A DNA stretch of 64,000 nucleotides, from the NCBI GenBank assembly GCA_024222295.1, contig JAAEPF010000033.1:219691-283690 (forward strand). The letters are read 5' to 3'. Source of the stretch: Actinomycetes bacterium (lineage in GTDB: Bacteria; Actinomycetota; Acidimicrobiia; Acidimicrobiales; Microtrichaceae). Shown in pieces: positions 1-7,202 of the stretch (within the stretch, counting starts at the first letter, position 1; the number at the start of each line of letters is the position of its first letter). The notes beneath the pieces were generated by a model that made no database searches, was not told the origin of the DNA, and saw nothing but the letters and a program-made list of their open reading frames with translations. The position numbers and the translations under genes are program-made.

Positions 1-926
1 TCGTGACCCGACAGGTCTACGCAGGTGCGGGCAAGGTGCTGCACACCGCCCGCGGCGCGCAGTTCTCGGTGTCCCAGCGCGCCGAGCACATCTGGGAGGG
101 CGTCTCCTCGGCCACCACCCGCTCCAGGCCGATCATCAACACCCGCGACGAACCCCACGCCGACTCCGATCGCTACCGGCGCCTGCACGTGATCGTCGGC
201 GACTCCAACATGAGCGAGTACGCCACCTTCTTGAAGGTCGGCGCCGCGTCGCTGGTGTTGCGCATGCTCGAGGACCCGGGCGTCGTGATGCGCGACATGA
301 CCCTCGAAAACCCGATCCGCGCGATCCGCGAGATCAGCCACGACCTCACCCTGCAGCGCCCTGTGCGGCTCGCCAACGGGCGGGAGCTCACTGCCATGCA
401 GATCCAGTCGGAGTACCTGGAGCGTGCAATCCGCTACGGCCAGACCCACGAGCTGTCCCCCGAGGAGAAACAGGCGCTCGACATGTGGGAGCACGTCATG
501 GTCGGGCTGGCCGACGACCCCTTCAGACTCGACCGCGAGGTCGACTGGGTCACCAAGCACAACCTGATCGAGTCGTACATGGCCCGACATGACCTCGAAC
601 TCGGCGATCCACGAGTTGCCCTGCTCGACCTGCAGTATCACGACATCCGACGCGACCGCTCGGTGTTCTACAAGCTCCAGGCCGCTGACCGTGTGGAGCG
701 CATCGTGACCGATGCCGACATCGCCGAGGCGATGGACGTGCCACCCCAGAGCACTCGCGCACGGTTGCGCGGCGAGTTCATCCGCCGGGCCAAGGAACGC
801 AAGCGTGACTACACCGTCGACTGGGTCCACCTGAAGCTCAACGACCAGGCGCAGCGCACGGTGTTGTGCAAGGACCCGTTCCGCTCCCACGACGAGCGCG
901 TCCAGCGGCTGATCGACGCCCTCTGA
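1..926 (+). CDS. pafA: Pup-protein ligase PafA, C-terminal part
   Basis: This gene enters from the left edge, so about the first third of the roughly 450-residue family length is missing. PafA attaches the small protein Pup to lysines of substrates and marks them for the actinobacterial proteasome. About 307 residues are visible. Recognisable family stretches are [20 protein letters not shown] and [16 protein letters not shown] near the start, which belong to the nucleotide-binding glutamine-synthetase-like fold. The later part ([17 protein letters not shown], then an Arg-rich end) matches the family C-terminal region. DUF3866, pafB and pafC follow on the same strand. The true start lies outside the window. 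Confidence 0.95.
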   Translation, partial: VTRQVYAGAGKVLHTARGAQFSVSQRAEHIWEGVSSATTRSRPIINTRDEPHADSDRYRRLHVIVGDSNMSEYATFLKVGAASLVLRMLEDPGVVMRDMTLENPIRAIREISHDLTLQRPVRLANGRELTAMQIQSEYLERAIRYGQTHELSPEEKQALDMWEHVMVGLADDPFRLDREVDWVTKHNLIESYMARHDLELGDPRVALLDLQYHDIRRDRSVFYKLQAADRVERIVTDADIAEAMDVPPQSTRARLRGEFIRRAKERKRDYTVDWVHLKLNDQAQRTVLCKDPFRSHDERVQRLIDAL

Positions 927-938
927 GCCGCCTGCAAC

Positions 939-1967
939 GTGCCGACCTTCCACAGTGCGACCGTCACCGAGATCCTCGCCGAACGTGAGGGCCTGCAGCG
1001 CCTGGCGGTCCGCATGCAGGACGGGAGCGATGCCCGGGCCTACTGCCTGACCGAGCTCACCGGCGACGCTGCGCCGGGTGATCGCGTCGTGTGCAACACC
1101 ACTGCGGTGGAGCTCGGCCTCGGCACCGGCGGTTGGCATGTCGTGCACTGGAACCTGGAGCGCAGCGACCTCGTGGCGCCCGGGCCCGACCACGTCATGA
1201 AGCTCCGTTACACCAGCCTGCAGGCCGACGTGGGAACGAGCGAACTGGCGCATCCGGAACAGGCCGATCGGCGCCTGGGGGGCACCCCGGTCGTGGTGTG
1301 CACGCTTCACAGCCAGATGGCGGTTGTGGCTGCCGCGTTCTCGGACGCGTCCAGGGGCCGGCGCCTCGCCTACGTGATGACCGACGGCGCCGCACTGCCG
1401 ATCGCGATGTCGGACCTCGTAGCTGCACTGCGTGACCGCGACCTGCTGGTGGGGACGGTGACAGCCGGACACGCGTTCGGCGGCGACCTGGAGGCGGTTT
1501 CACCCGCATCCGCACTGACCCTCGCCACACACGTGCTGGAGGCCGACGCGGTGGTCGTGGCGATGGGGCCGGGCGTCGTGGGCACTTCGAGCGCCCTCGG
1601 CACCACCTCGGTGGAGGCGGCAGGCCTACTCGACACCGTCCAACGACTGGGGGGTCGCCCGGTGCTGTGCGTGCGGTGCTCCGAGGCCGACGAGCGCGAG
1701 CGTCACCGGGGGGTGTCACACCACGTGCACACCGCCCTCTCGCTGACCCACTGCCGCCCAGTGGTCGCAGACGTCGCGGGCACCCTCGACGCCGGGGTGC
1801 GAGCCGCCTGCGAACCGTTGGTCCCGGCCACGACGCCGGCAGCCGCCGAGATCCTTGGCCGGCACTCGCTTGCGGTGACCACGATGGGCCGCGGACCCGC
1901 AGAGGACCCTCCATTCTTCGATGCAGCGGTCGGCGCAGGGGTGCTCGCGGCGCAGCTGACCGACTGA
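939..1967 (+). CDS. DUF3866 family protein
   Basis: This 342-residue protein starts at GTG, 12 nt after pafA. It has an N-terminal beta-rich segment (a small OB-like domain up to about residue 60, with GDRVVCNTTAVELGLGTGG). A larger alpha/beta part follows, containing HSQMAVVAAAF, GGDLEAVSPASAL and VAMGPGVVGTSSALG. This pattern and the position next to pafA fit DUF3866, an actinobacterial family without a known activity. The glycine-rich GPGVVGTSSALG segment could bind a cofactor or nucleotide, but that is a guess. It is probably co-transcribed with pafA. Confidence 0.75.
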   Translation: MPTFHSATVTEILAEREGLQRLAVRMQDGSDARAYCLTELTGDAAPGDRVVCNTTAVELGLGTGGWHVVHWNLERSDLVAPGPDHVMKLRYTSLQADVGTSELAHPEQADRRLGGTPVVVCTLHSQMAVVAAAFSDASRGRRLAYVMTDGAALPIAMSDLVAALRDRDLLVGTVTAGHAFGGDLEAVSPASALTLATHVLEADAVVVAMGPGVVGTSSALGTTSVEAAGLLDTVQRLGGRPVLCVRCSEADERERHRGVSHHVHTALSLTHCRPVVADVAGTLDAGVRAACEPLVPATTPAAAEILGRHSLAVTTMGRGPAEDPPFFDAAVGAGVLAAQLTD

Positions 1968-2006
1968 GTGCACGTCCCGCGCCGCCCGCACCCCTAGTCT
2001 CGGACG

Positions 2007-2978
2007 GTGGACAAGTTCACCCGGCTGCTGAGCCTCGTTGCACTGCTCGAGCAGAGTGCCCGACCCAAGACCTTCGAGGAGATCCGCGAGGAGCTGCCGG
2101 ACTCCTACACCCAGAGCCGCCCCGAGACCGCCCGCAGGGCGTTCGAGCGCGACAAGAAGGACCTGCTCGACATGGGTGTGCCGCTGAGGACCCTCGACGT
2201 CGCCGATGACCCGTCGGGGTCGGCCTACGTGATCCGGCGCGAGCGGTCCGCTGTGGCCGATCCCGGTTTCACCGGCGCTGAACTGGCTGCGCTTCGCATG
2301 GCGGCCACCGCCATGGCCCTGCGCGACGAGGGCGCCGGTCTGGCAGATGCAACCGACGGGCTCCGTAAGTACGGGGGGATGGGCCCCGCCGGCGACGGCC
2401 CGACGCTTGCCGAGATCAGGCTCGACTCCAACGTGACCGAGCTGTTCTCGGCGATCCTCAACGGTACGCCTGTTGCCTTCACCCATTCGGACCGGACGCG
2501 CAAGGTGTTGCCGCAGCACCTCTGGAGCATGGGCGGTCACTGGTACCTGACCTGCCACGACCTGGACGCAGGGGCCTCGCGCACCTACCGACTCGACCGC
2601 CTCGAGGGTGCCGTGCTCCCGGTCGACCCGGCAGAGGAACGCGCCGAGAAGCCCGCCGCAGGGATCGAATCCTCTGACGCCGCAGGACCAGGTGGCCGCT
2701 TCCGTCCATGGGAGTTCGGCGACGGACCGGTCGAGTCGGTCACCATCTCTCTCGATGCACCGTCGGCGACGGTCGCACTCGCCGAGCACCCGGGCCTCGA
2801 GGTGGTCGAGGCCGGCGACGACCACACAGTTGTGCGACTCGACGTCCGAAACCGCGAAGGCCTGTTCAGCTGGTTGCTGTCCTTCATCGACCGTGCGGAG
2901 CTGGTCGGACCGCCAGATGTACGCGATGCCTTCGTCGACCACGTCTCGGGGATCGCACGAGCGGGGTCGCCGCAGTGA
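2007..2978 (+). CDS. pafB: PafB-like WYL-domain transcriptional regulator
   Basis: This 323-residue protein begins with a winged helix-turn-helix (residues 1-75, TFEEIREELPD and RAFERDKKDLLDMGVPL, typical of DeoR/WYL regulators). A WYL sensor domain follows, with HLWSMGGHWYLTCHDLD and RTYRLDRLEGAV around residues 165-200. PafB forms a heterodimer or fusion with PafC and activates LexA-independent DNA damage genes in mycobacteria. The stop codon overlaps the pafC GTG as GTGA, indicating translational coupling. The pafA-pafB-pafC arrangement supports the assignment. Confidence 0.88.
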   Translation: MDKFTRLLSLVALLEQSARPKTFEEIREELPDSYTQSRPETARRAFERDKKDLLDMGVPLRTLDVADDPSGSAYVIRRERSAVADPGFTGAELAALRMAATAMALRDEGAGLADATDGLRKYGGMGPAGDGPTLAEIRLDSNVTELFSAILNGTPVAFTHSDRTRKVLPQHLWSMGGHWYLTCHDLDAGASRTYRLDRLEGAVLPVDPAEERAEKPAAGIESSDAAGPGGRFRPWEFGDGPVESVTISLDAPSATVALAEHPGLEVVEAGDDHTVVRLDVRNREGLFSWLLSFIDRAELVGPPDVRDAFVDHVSGIARAGSPQ

Positions 2979-3943
2979 GCACGCCCAGCGAGACCGAGCG
3001 CGTCGAGCTGATGCTGTGCGTGCTGCCATGGATCGCATCGCGCGACGGAGCGACGCTCGAGGAGATCGGTGAGCACTTCGGTGCCGATCCGGAGCAGGTG
3101 AGCGCGGACCTGGACCGCGTGTTCTACGACGTCGAGATCGGTGACCCGTCGACGATGGTGTCGGTCTTCACCGATGACGACGGCAACGTGTCAGTCGACC
3201 TGCCGGGCTCCTTCGAGGAGCCACCCGACCTCGATCACAGCGAGGCCCTGCACCTGCTGGCAAGCGGTGAGGCCATGGCGGGGGTGCACGGGGCCGCCGA
3301 TGCGATCGAGCCCGCGCTCGACAAGCTGGCCGACGTGCTCGGACCGGGTGCCCGCACGGCGATCAGGGTGGAGCTCGGAAGCGGCGACCCCGCCGTGCTG
3401 GACCTGCTGCGGTCGGCGGCCCGCGAGCGTCGCTCGGTGCGCATCGTCTACTTCTCGTGGGGGTCGGACAGGGTGGGGGAGCGAGTGGTCGACCCCTGGG
3501 CAACCCGAAGCGTCCGCGGGGAGTGGTACCTCACGGGCCACTGCCACGACCGCGACGCCATGCGTCACTTCCGCCTCGACCGGATCCTCGCCGCGGAGGC
3601 CGCGGGCGACGCCCATGCATTCGACACACCTGGCGACGTACCCTTGCCCGACGAGGGCTTCGCCGCCGAAGCGCGTCAGGTGGAACTGCACATCGACCAC
3701 TCCGCCGCCTGGGTGGTCGACTCGTTCCCGGTGCAGGCATGGGACGACTCCGGTGACCAACTGGTGGTCCGCCTCGGCGTCAGCAGCGAGTCATGGCTGG
3801 ACCGGCTCCTGCTGCGACTTCCCGACGGATCCACTGCTGTGGACTCGGCCAACGGTGAGGACCTGATGGCGCGCCGTGCCGAGGTGGCCGCGAGGGTGCT
3901 CGAGCGCCACGGTGTGGACAAGACCGACGGACCGCGCCGGTAG
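2975..3943 (+). CDS. pafC: PafC-like WYL-domain transcriptional regulator
   Basis: I chose the GTG at 2975 because it overlaps the pafB stop; the reading frame is open further upstream but that part reads as shadow sequence. The product is 322 residues with an N-terminal winged-helix part (LEEIGEHFGADPEQVSADL) and a WYL domain (RRSVRIVYFSWGSD, then GEWYLTGHCHDRDAMRHFRL). It is the expected partner of PafB. The partner pair senses DNA damage through the WYL domains, probably via single-stranded DNA. The next gene, lepB, begins 9 nt later and may be in the same transcript. Confidence 0.88.
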   Translation: MSTPSETERVELMLCVLPWIASRDGATLEEIGEHFGADPEQVSADLDRVFYDVEIGDPSTMVSVFTDDDGNVSVDLPGSFEEPPDLDHSEALHLLASGEAMAGVHGAADAIEPALDKLADVLGPGARTAIRVELGSGDPAVLDLLRSAARERRSVRIVYFSWGSDRVGERVVDPWATRSVRGEWYLTGHCHDRDAMRHFRLDRILAAEAAGDAHAFDTPGDVPLPDEGFAAEARQVELHIDHSAAWVVDSFPVQAWDDSGDQLVVRLGVSSESWLDRLLLRLPDGSTAVDSANGEDLMARRAEVAARVLERHGVDKTDGPRR

Positions 3944-3952
3944 CCTTCGGCG

Positions 3953-4570
3953 ATGGATTCCCGCAACGATCCGCCGTCGCCCACCGGTCCCGGCGCGACG
4001 CAGCCGACCCGCCCCGATGGTGGGCGGCGGCGTTCCCATTCGACGTTGCGCAACACCGTCGAATGGGTGGCGGTGATCGCCGGAGCAGTCCTGATCGCCC
4101 TCGTGGTTCGCAACTTCGTGGTGCAGAGCTACCAGATTCCATCCGGGTCGATGGAGGAGACTCTCCTCATCGGGGACCGTGTACTGGTCAACCACCTCAG
4201 CTACCGGCTGCACGACATCAACCGGGGCGACGTGATCGTGTTCTCCCGACCCGACACCGCGCCCGCCGATCCGGGTGACCCCGATGACCTGATCAAGCGT
4301 GCCATCGGGCTGCCGGGCGAGACCATCCAGTCGATCGACGGCGTGGTGCACATCGACGGCAAGCCACTCGATGAACCCTATTTGGGCCCGGGAACCGCCA
4401 CATTCGACATCGACGAGCCCGTGGTGGTGCCGGAAGGCGAGGTGTTCGTACTGGGCGACAACCGCGGCAATTCGGAGGACTCCCGCTACATCGGTTCGAT
4501 TCCTACCGACACGGTCACCGGACGGGCATTCGCCATCATCTGGCCTCTGTCGCGGTTCTCGGGACTCTGA
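3953..4570 (+). CDS. lepB: Signal peptidase I
   Basis: This 205-residue membrane protein removes signal peptides on the outer face of the membrane. A Pro/Arg-rich cytoplasmic tail (1-33) precedes one transmembrane helix (about 37-53, VEWVAVIAGAVLIALVV). The catalytic serine is Ser66 in IPSGSMEETL and the general base is Lys115 in LIKRAIGLPGE. The later box GDNRGNSEDSRYIG is also present. Length and box order match actinobacterial single-TM LepB proteins. A gene for signal peptidase between pafC and tat is not part of the mycobacterial order, so it looks like a lineage-specific insertion in the block. Confidence 0.95.
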   Translation: MDSRNDPPSPTGPGATQPTRPDGGRRRSHSTLRNTVEWVAVIAGAVLIALVVRNFVVQSYQIPSGSMEETLLIGDRVLVNHLSYRLHDINRGDVIVFSRPDTAPADPGDPDDLIKRAIGLPGETIQSIDGVVHIDGKPLDEPYLGPGTATFDIDEPVVVPEGEVFVLGDNRGNSEDSRYIGSIPTDTVTGRAFAIIWPLSRFSGL

Positions 4571-4605
4571 GCCCGCGTACGGCAGCTATCTGCGGCGCCC
4601 GCGGA

Positions 4606-5277
4606 TCAGCCGGGTGTCCTCCCGGCGCGTGCGTCTGCGAGGGCCTCGGCATCGGTGCCGCACACCCCAGCCGCGCCATTGGACAGTGCCCTGCCGGCGG
4701 TTCGTCGGTAGTTCGCCCCCACAGCAACCACCAGTCGCCCGAAACGGTGCATGAGCGCCACCATGCCTGCTGTGGCCCGCTCCTCGTTGATGAGCGCGCC
4801 ATCGATGCCCAGCCTGCGCAGGTGTGCCGCATGGGCCTCGGGCCCGGATCCCTCAGACTCGGGGTCACACGAGTGCAGGCAGCGCACGCCGGCTGCGACA
4901 AGGCCGCCAAGTGTCTCCAGGTCCGCCGAACAGGCCCACAGGCGCCCGGAGAGGCCGCGAGCGGCCGCTTGCTCGAGTACTACGGCGCCTGCGTCGGCGT
5001 CGGGCACCTCCAGCGCTAGATCGAGCGAGGTGGCACCGACCGCCTCCCAGAGGGCCTGCAGGGGCACCGTGGCGCTGCGTCCTCGCAGTCGCCCCCTTGC
5101 CCGTCCAACGACCCAATCCCCCTTGTCACCCGGGTTCAGGACCGCCAGGAGGCCATCCGCACCCAACCTGGCGGCGACCGTCCACGTGTCGAGGCTGTCG
5201 CCTTCGGCGAGTCCAGCGTCGCCGACCCGGGCGAACAGCATCGGTGGATCGAGGATGGACTCGGAGACGTGACCCAT
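4606..5277 (-). CDS. Glycerophosphodiester phosphodiesterase-like TIM-barrel protein (degenerate)
   Basis: I take the ATG at 5277, giving 223 residues; the frame is open further upstream. The sequence begins MGHVSESILDPPMLFARVGD. The C-terminal half reads like the last strands of a GDPD TIM barrel: LDLALEVPDADAG, GLVAAGVRCLHSCDPES, LGIDGALINEERAT and AAGVCGTDAEALADA. The catalytic HRG and ENT motifs of true GDPD enzymes are not seen, so activity is doubtful. It sits alone on the minus strand between plus-strand genes and converges with lepB. It could be a repurposed barrel that binds a phosphodiester. Confidence 0.45.
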   Translation of the reverse strand: MGHVSESILDPPMLFARVGDAGLAEGDSLDTWTVAARLGADGLLAVLNPGDKGDWVVGRARGRLRGRSATVPLQALWEAVGATSLDLALEVPDADAGAVVLEQAAARGLSGRLWACSADLETLGGLVAAGVRCLHSCDPESEGSGPEAHAAHLRRLGIDGALINEERATAGMVALMHRFGRLVVAVGANYRRTAGRALSNGAAGVCGTDAEALADARAGRTPG

Positions 5278-5421
5278 GGCTGCCCATTGTGCTCGCGATC
5301 GCCCCGGGGCAAGCACATGCGGCGGGCCCACGGAGAGGATCGCGACGAAATCCCAGGAGAAATGTCAACCCACCCCACCGGACGGCCGAAGGGTATGGGG
5401 AGTCGCAACAGGAGGCCCCAA

Positions 5422-5751
5422 ATGGCACTGATCCGTGCAACATGCAGTGATTGCGGAGACGTCGAGCTCCGGTCGCGCGATCTGCGGGTCCGTCTCTGCC
5501 GTGACAACCAGGCAGCCACCTACCTCTTCCGCTGCCCGGTCTGCCGCATGATCGAGGTCCGCCCGGCCGAGTCCCACGTGGTGGACGTCCTGCTGGCGGC
5601 AGGCGTGCACTGCACCGAATGGAACCTGCCCGCCGAACTCGAGGAGCCGCACTACGGCGAGGCGATCAGCCACGACGACGTGCTCGACTTCCACGACATC
5701 CTGACGACCCCCGGCTGGTTCGAGACCCTCGCCTCGATGACCGACCGCTGA
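5422..5751 (+). CDS. Small zinc-ribbon-like protein
   Basis: The start is set by a clear Shine-Dalgarno sequence (GGAGG, 7 nt before ATG 5422), although the frame is open from 5269. The 109-residue product has two cysteine pairs, CSDC at residues 8-11 and CPVC near 38-41, forming a likely zinc ribbon. An acidic helical tail ending HDVLDFHDILTTPGWFETL follows. Actinobacteria often carry such short proteins near secretion or cell-envelope genes, but no function is known to me. A strong hairpin follows the stop. Confidence 0.7.
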   Translation: MALIRATCSDCGDVELRSRDLRVRLCRDNQAATYLFRCPVCRMIEVRPAESHVVDVLLAAGVHCTEWNLPAELEEPHYGEAISHDDVLDFHDILTTPGWFETLASMTDR

Positions 5752-5768
5752 CTCGGCCGCGCAGCTCC

Positions 5769-5791
5769 TGCCCCGGACTTGCTCCGGGGCA
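5769..5791 (+). terminator. Stem-loop terminator after zinc-ribbon gene
   Basis: TGCCCCGGA pairs perfectly with TCCGGGGCA around a 5-nt loop, and GTTTGCTGT follows. It lies 18 nt after a stop codon and about 75 nt before tatA/B, so it would separate the two transcription units. The T-tract is short, as is common in high-GC genomes. Confidence 0.65.
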
Positions 5792-5865
5792 GTTTGCTGT
5801 CCGGGCACACATGGGCCCGGCGCCGGTAGTGGGGCACCCAACGGGGCCACGGGTACCATTGCCGG

Positions 5866-6369
5866 ATGGCCCCGGCATCGCAGTTCGGGTTGATAGTCGA
5901 GAACATCGGTGCCGGCGAGGTCGTCGTCATCGCCTTTCTCGTGCTCGTCGTGCTCGGCCCCGACCGCATACCCGAGATGGCTAGAAGCGCGGGCCGGATG
6001 ATCAACAACGTCAAGAAGTTCAGCTCGAACCTGAGCGGGGACATGGCCGATGTGATCAACGACCCGGCGATGCAGCCGATCAAGGAGCTCGGTGAGTTTG
6101 CGGCCAGGCCCCGCCAGAAGCTCGCGGAGTATGCACTGGAGGCCGAGGCCGACGAGCGCCAGAAGGCCGCCGATGAGGGCGTACGCCAGTCAGCAGCCGC
6201 GGCTGGCACGGCCGTGGAGCGTGAGGGAGACGACGACGGCGACGCGGACCCCGCCGAGGCTGCCCCCGCCGACACGGCTGACTCCCGGGACTCCGGAGAG
6301 GCCCAGGATGATCCGGGAACCGCCGGCACCCCGGACGGAGCGACGGCCGGAGACACCGAAGCGCCGTGA
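5866..6369 (+). CDS. tatB: Twin-arginine translocase subunit TatA/TatB
   Basis: This 167-residue protein has one N-terminal transmembrane helix (about residues 19-35, VVVIAFLVLVVLG) and then the amphipathic helix signature GPDRIPEMARSAGRMINNV. A long, acidic, disordered tail rich in Ala, Asp and Glu follows. The longer amphipathic helix and the motif LGPDRIPE are closer to TatB than TatA, but the two cannot be separated safely from sequence alone. The stop overlaps the tatC start by 4 nt (GTGA). Together with TatC it exports folded proteins. Confidence 0.88.
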   Translation: MAPASQFGLIVENIGAGEVVVIAFLVLVVLGPDRIPEMARSAGRMINNVKKFSSNLSGDMADVINDPAMQPIKELGEFAARPRQKLAEYALEAEADERQKAADEGVRQSAAAAGTAVEREGDDDGDADPAEAAPADTADSRDSGEAQDDPGTAGTPDGATAGDTEAP

Positions 6370-7202
6370 GGAACCGCATCCTGAAGGGAGCCGAGCGCGA
6401 CCCGTCGAACATGGCGCTGTCGGACCACCTCCGCGAGCTGCGCCGGAGGTTGTTCATCTGCCTGGCCACGGTGGCCGTGGCACTCATCCCCGCCTGGTTT
6501 GCCTATCCATGGCTGGCGGACTTCCTCAACGAGCCTTACTGCAGCGCGGTGTTGGCACTCGACCCCGAGGCCAACTGCAAGTTCCTCGAGACCGACATCA
6601 TTGCCCCGTTCGCCCTGCGCATGCGCGTCGCCGGGTGGGGTGCAGTCGTGCTGGCCATGCCCGTGATCCTGTGGCAGCTGTGGCGGTTCATCGCGCCCGG
6701 GCTGTACCGCAAGGAGCGGCGCTACGCATTCGCGTTCGTCGGCTCGGGGATGGTCCTGTTCGCCCTCGGCGCGGGCCTCGCGTACTTCACTCTCTCGCGG
6801 GCCACGGAGTTCCTGATCGGAATCGCCGGGTCCGAGGTGGAGGTGCGAGCGGGTATCGGCAACTTCACCCGCCTGGCGCTGTTCATGATGGTGGCGTTCG
6901 GGATCGGCTTCCAGTTCCCCGTTGTCATGGTCGCCCTGCAGATCATCGGCGTGGTCACCCCCCAGAAGCTGGCTTCCTGGCGCCGGCAGGTGATCCTGTT
7001 GATCGTGGTGCTCGCCGCGGGCATCACGCCCTCGGGTGACCCGTTCAGCCTCTTCGCGCTGGCGATACCGATGTACCTGCTGTTCGAGGTGAGCCTACTC
7101 ATCGGGCGACTCTGGTTGAGACGACGCACCAAGCGGGAGAAGGCAGCGGCCGAGGCAGAGGCCAGGGCCGCTGGGTCCGACGCCGATCGGAGCGGACCCT
7201 GA
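6366..7202 (+). CDS. tatC: Twin-arginine translocase subunit TatC
   Basis: This 278-residue polytopic membrane protein is the core receptor of the Tat pathway. The family N-terminal motif LSDHLRELRRRLF is at about residues 18-30. Six hydrophobic helices follow, with MPVILWQLWRFIAPGLYRKER, FVGSGMVLFALGAGLAYF and AAGITPSGDPFSLFALAIP. The start is GTG 6366, overlapping the tatB stop. The charged tail overlaps the apparent CTG start of the helicase. The order tatA/B, tatC, helY matches M. tuberculosis Rv2094c-Rv2092c. Confidence 0.95.
   Translation: MRNRILKGAERDPSNMALSDHLRELRRRLFICLATVAVALIPAWFAYPWLADFLNEPYCSAVLALDPEANCKFLETDIIAPFALRMRVAGWGAVVLAMPVILWQLWRFIAPGLYRKERRYAFAFVGSGMVLFALGAGLAYFTLSRATEFLIGIAGSEVEVRAGIGNFTRLALFMMVAFGIGFQFPVVMVALQIIGVVTPQKLASWRRQVILLIVVLAAGITPSGDPFSLFALAIPMYLLFEVSLLIGRLWLRRRTKREKAAAEAEARAAGSDADRSGP

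Noticed and set aside
1195-1914. Long minus-strand frame opposite DUF3866
   Set aside because: Arg/Pro-rich translation typical of antisense frames in high-GC genes; the plus-strand protein is clearly coding.
1716-3038. 440-residue minus-strand frame opposite pafB
   Set aside because: No family motif, His/Arg/Gly-rich composition, and it lies fully antisense to a conserved WYL regulator.
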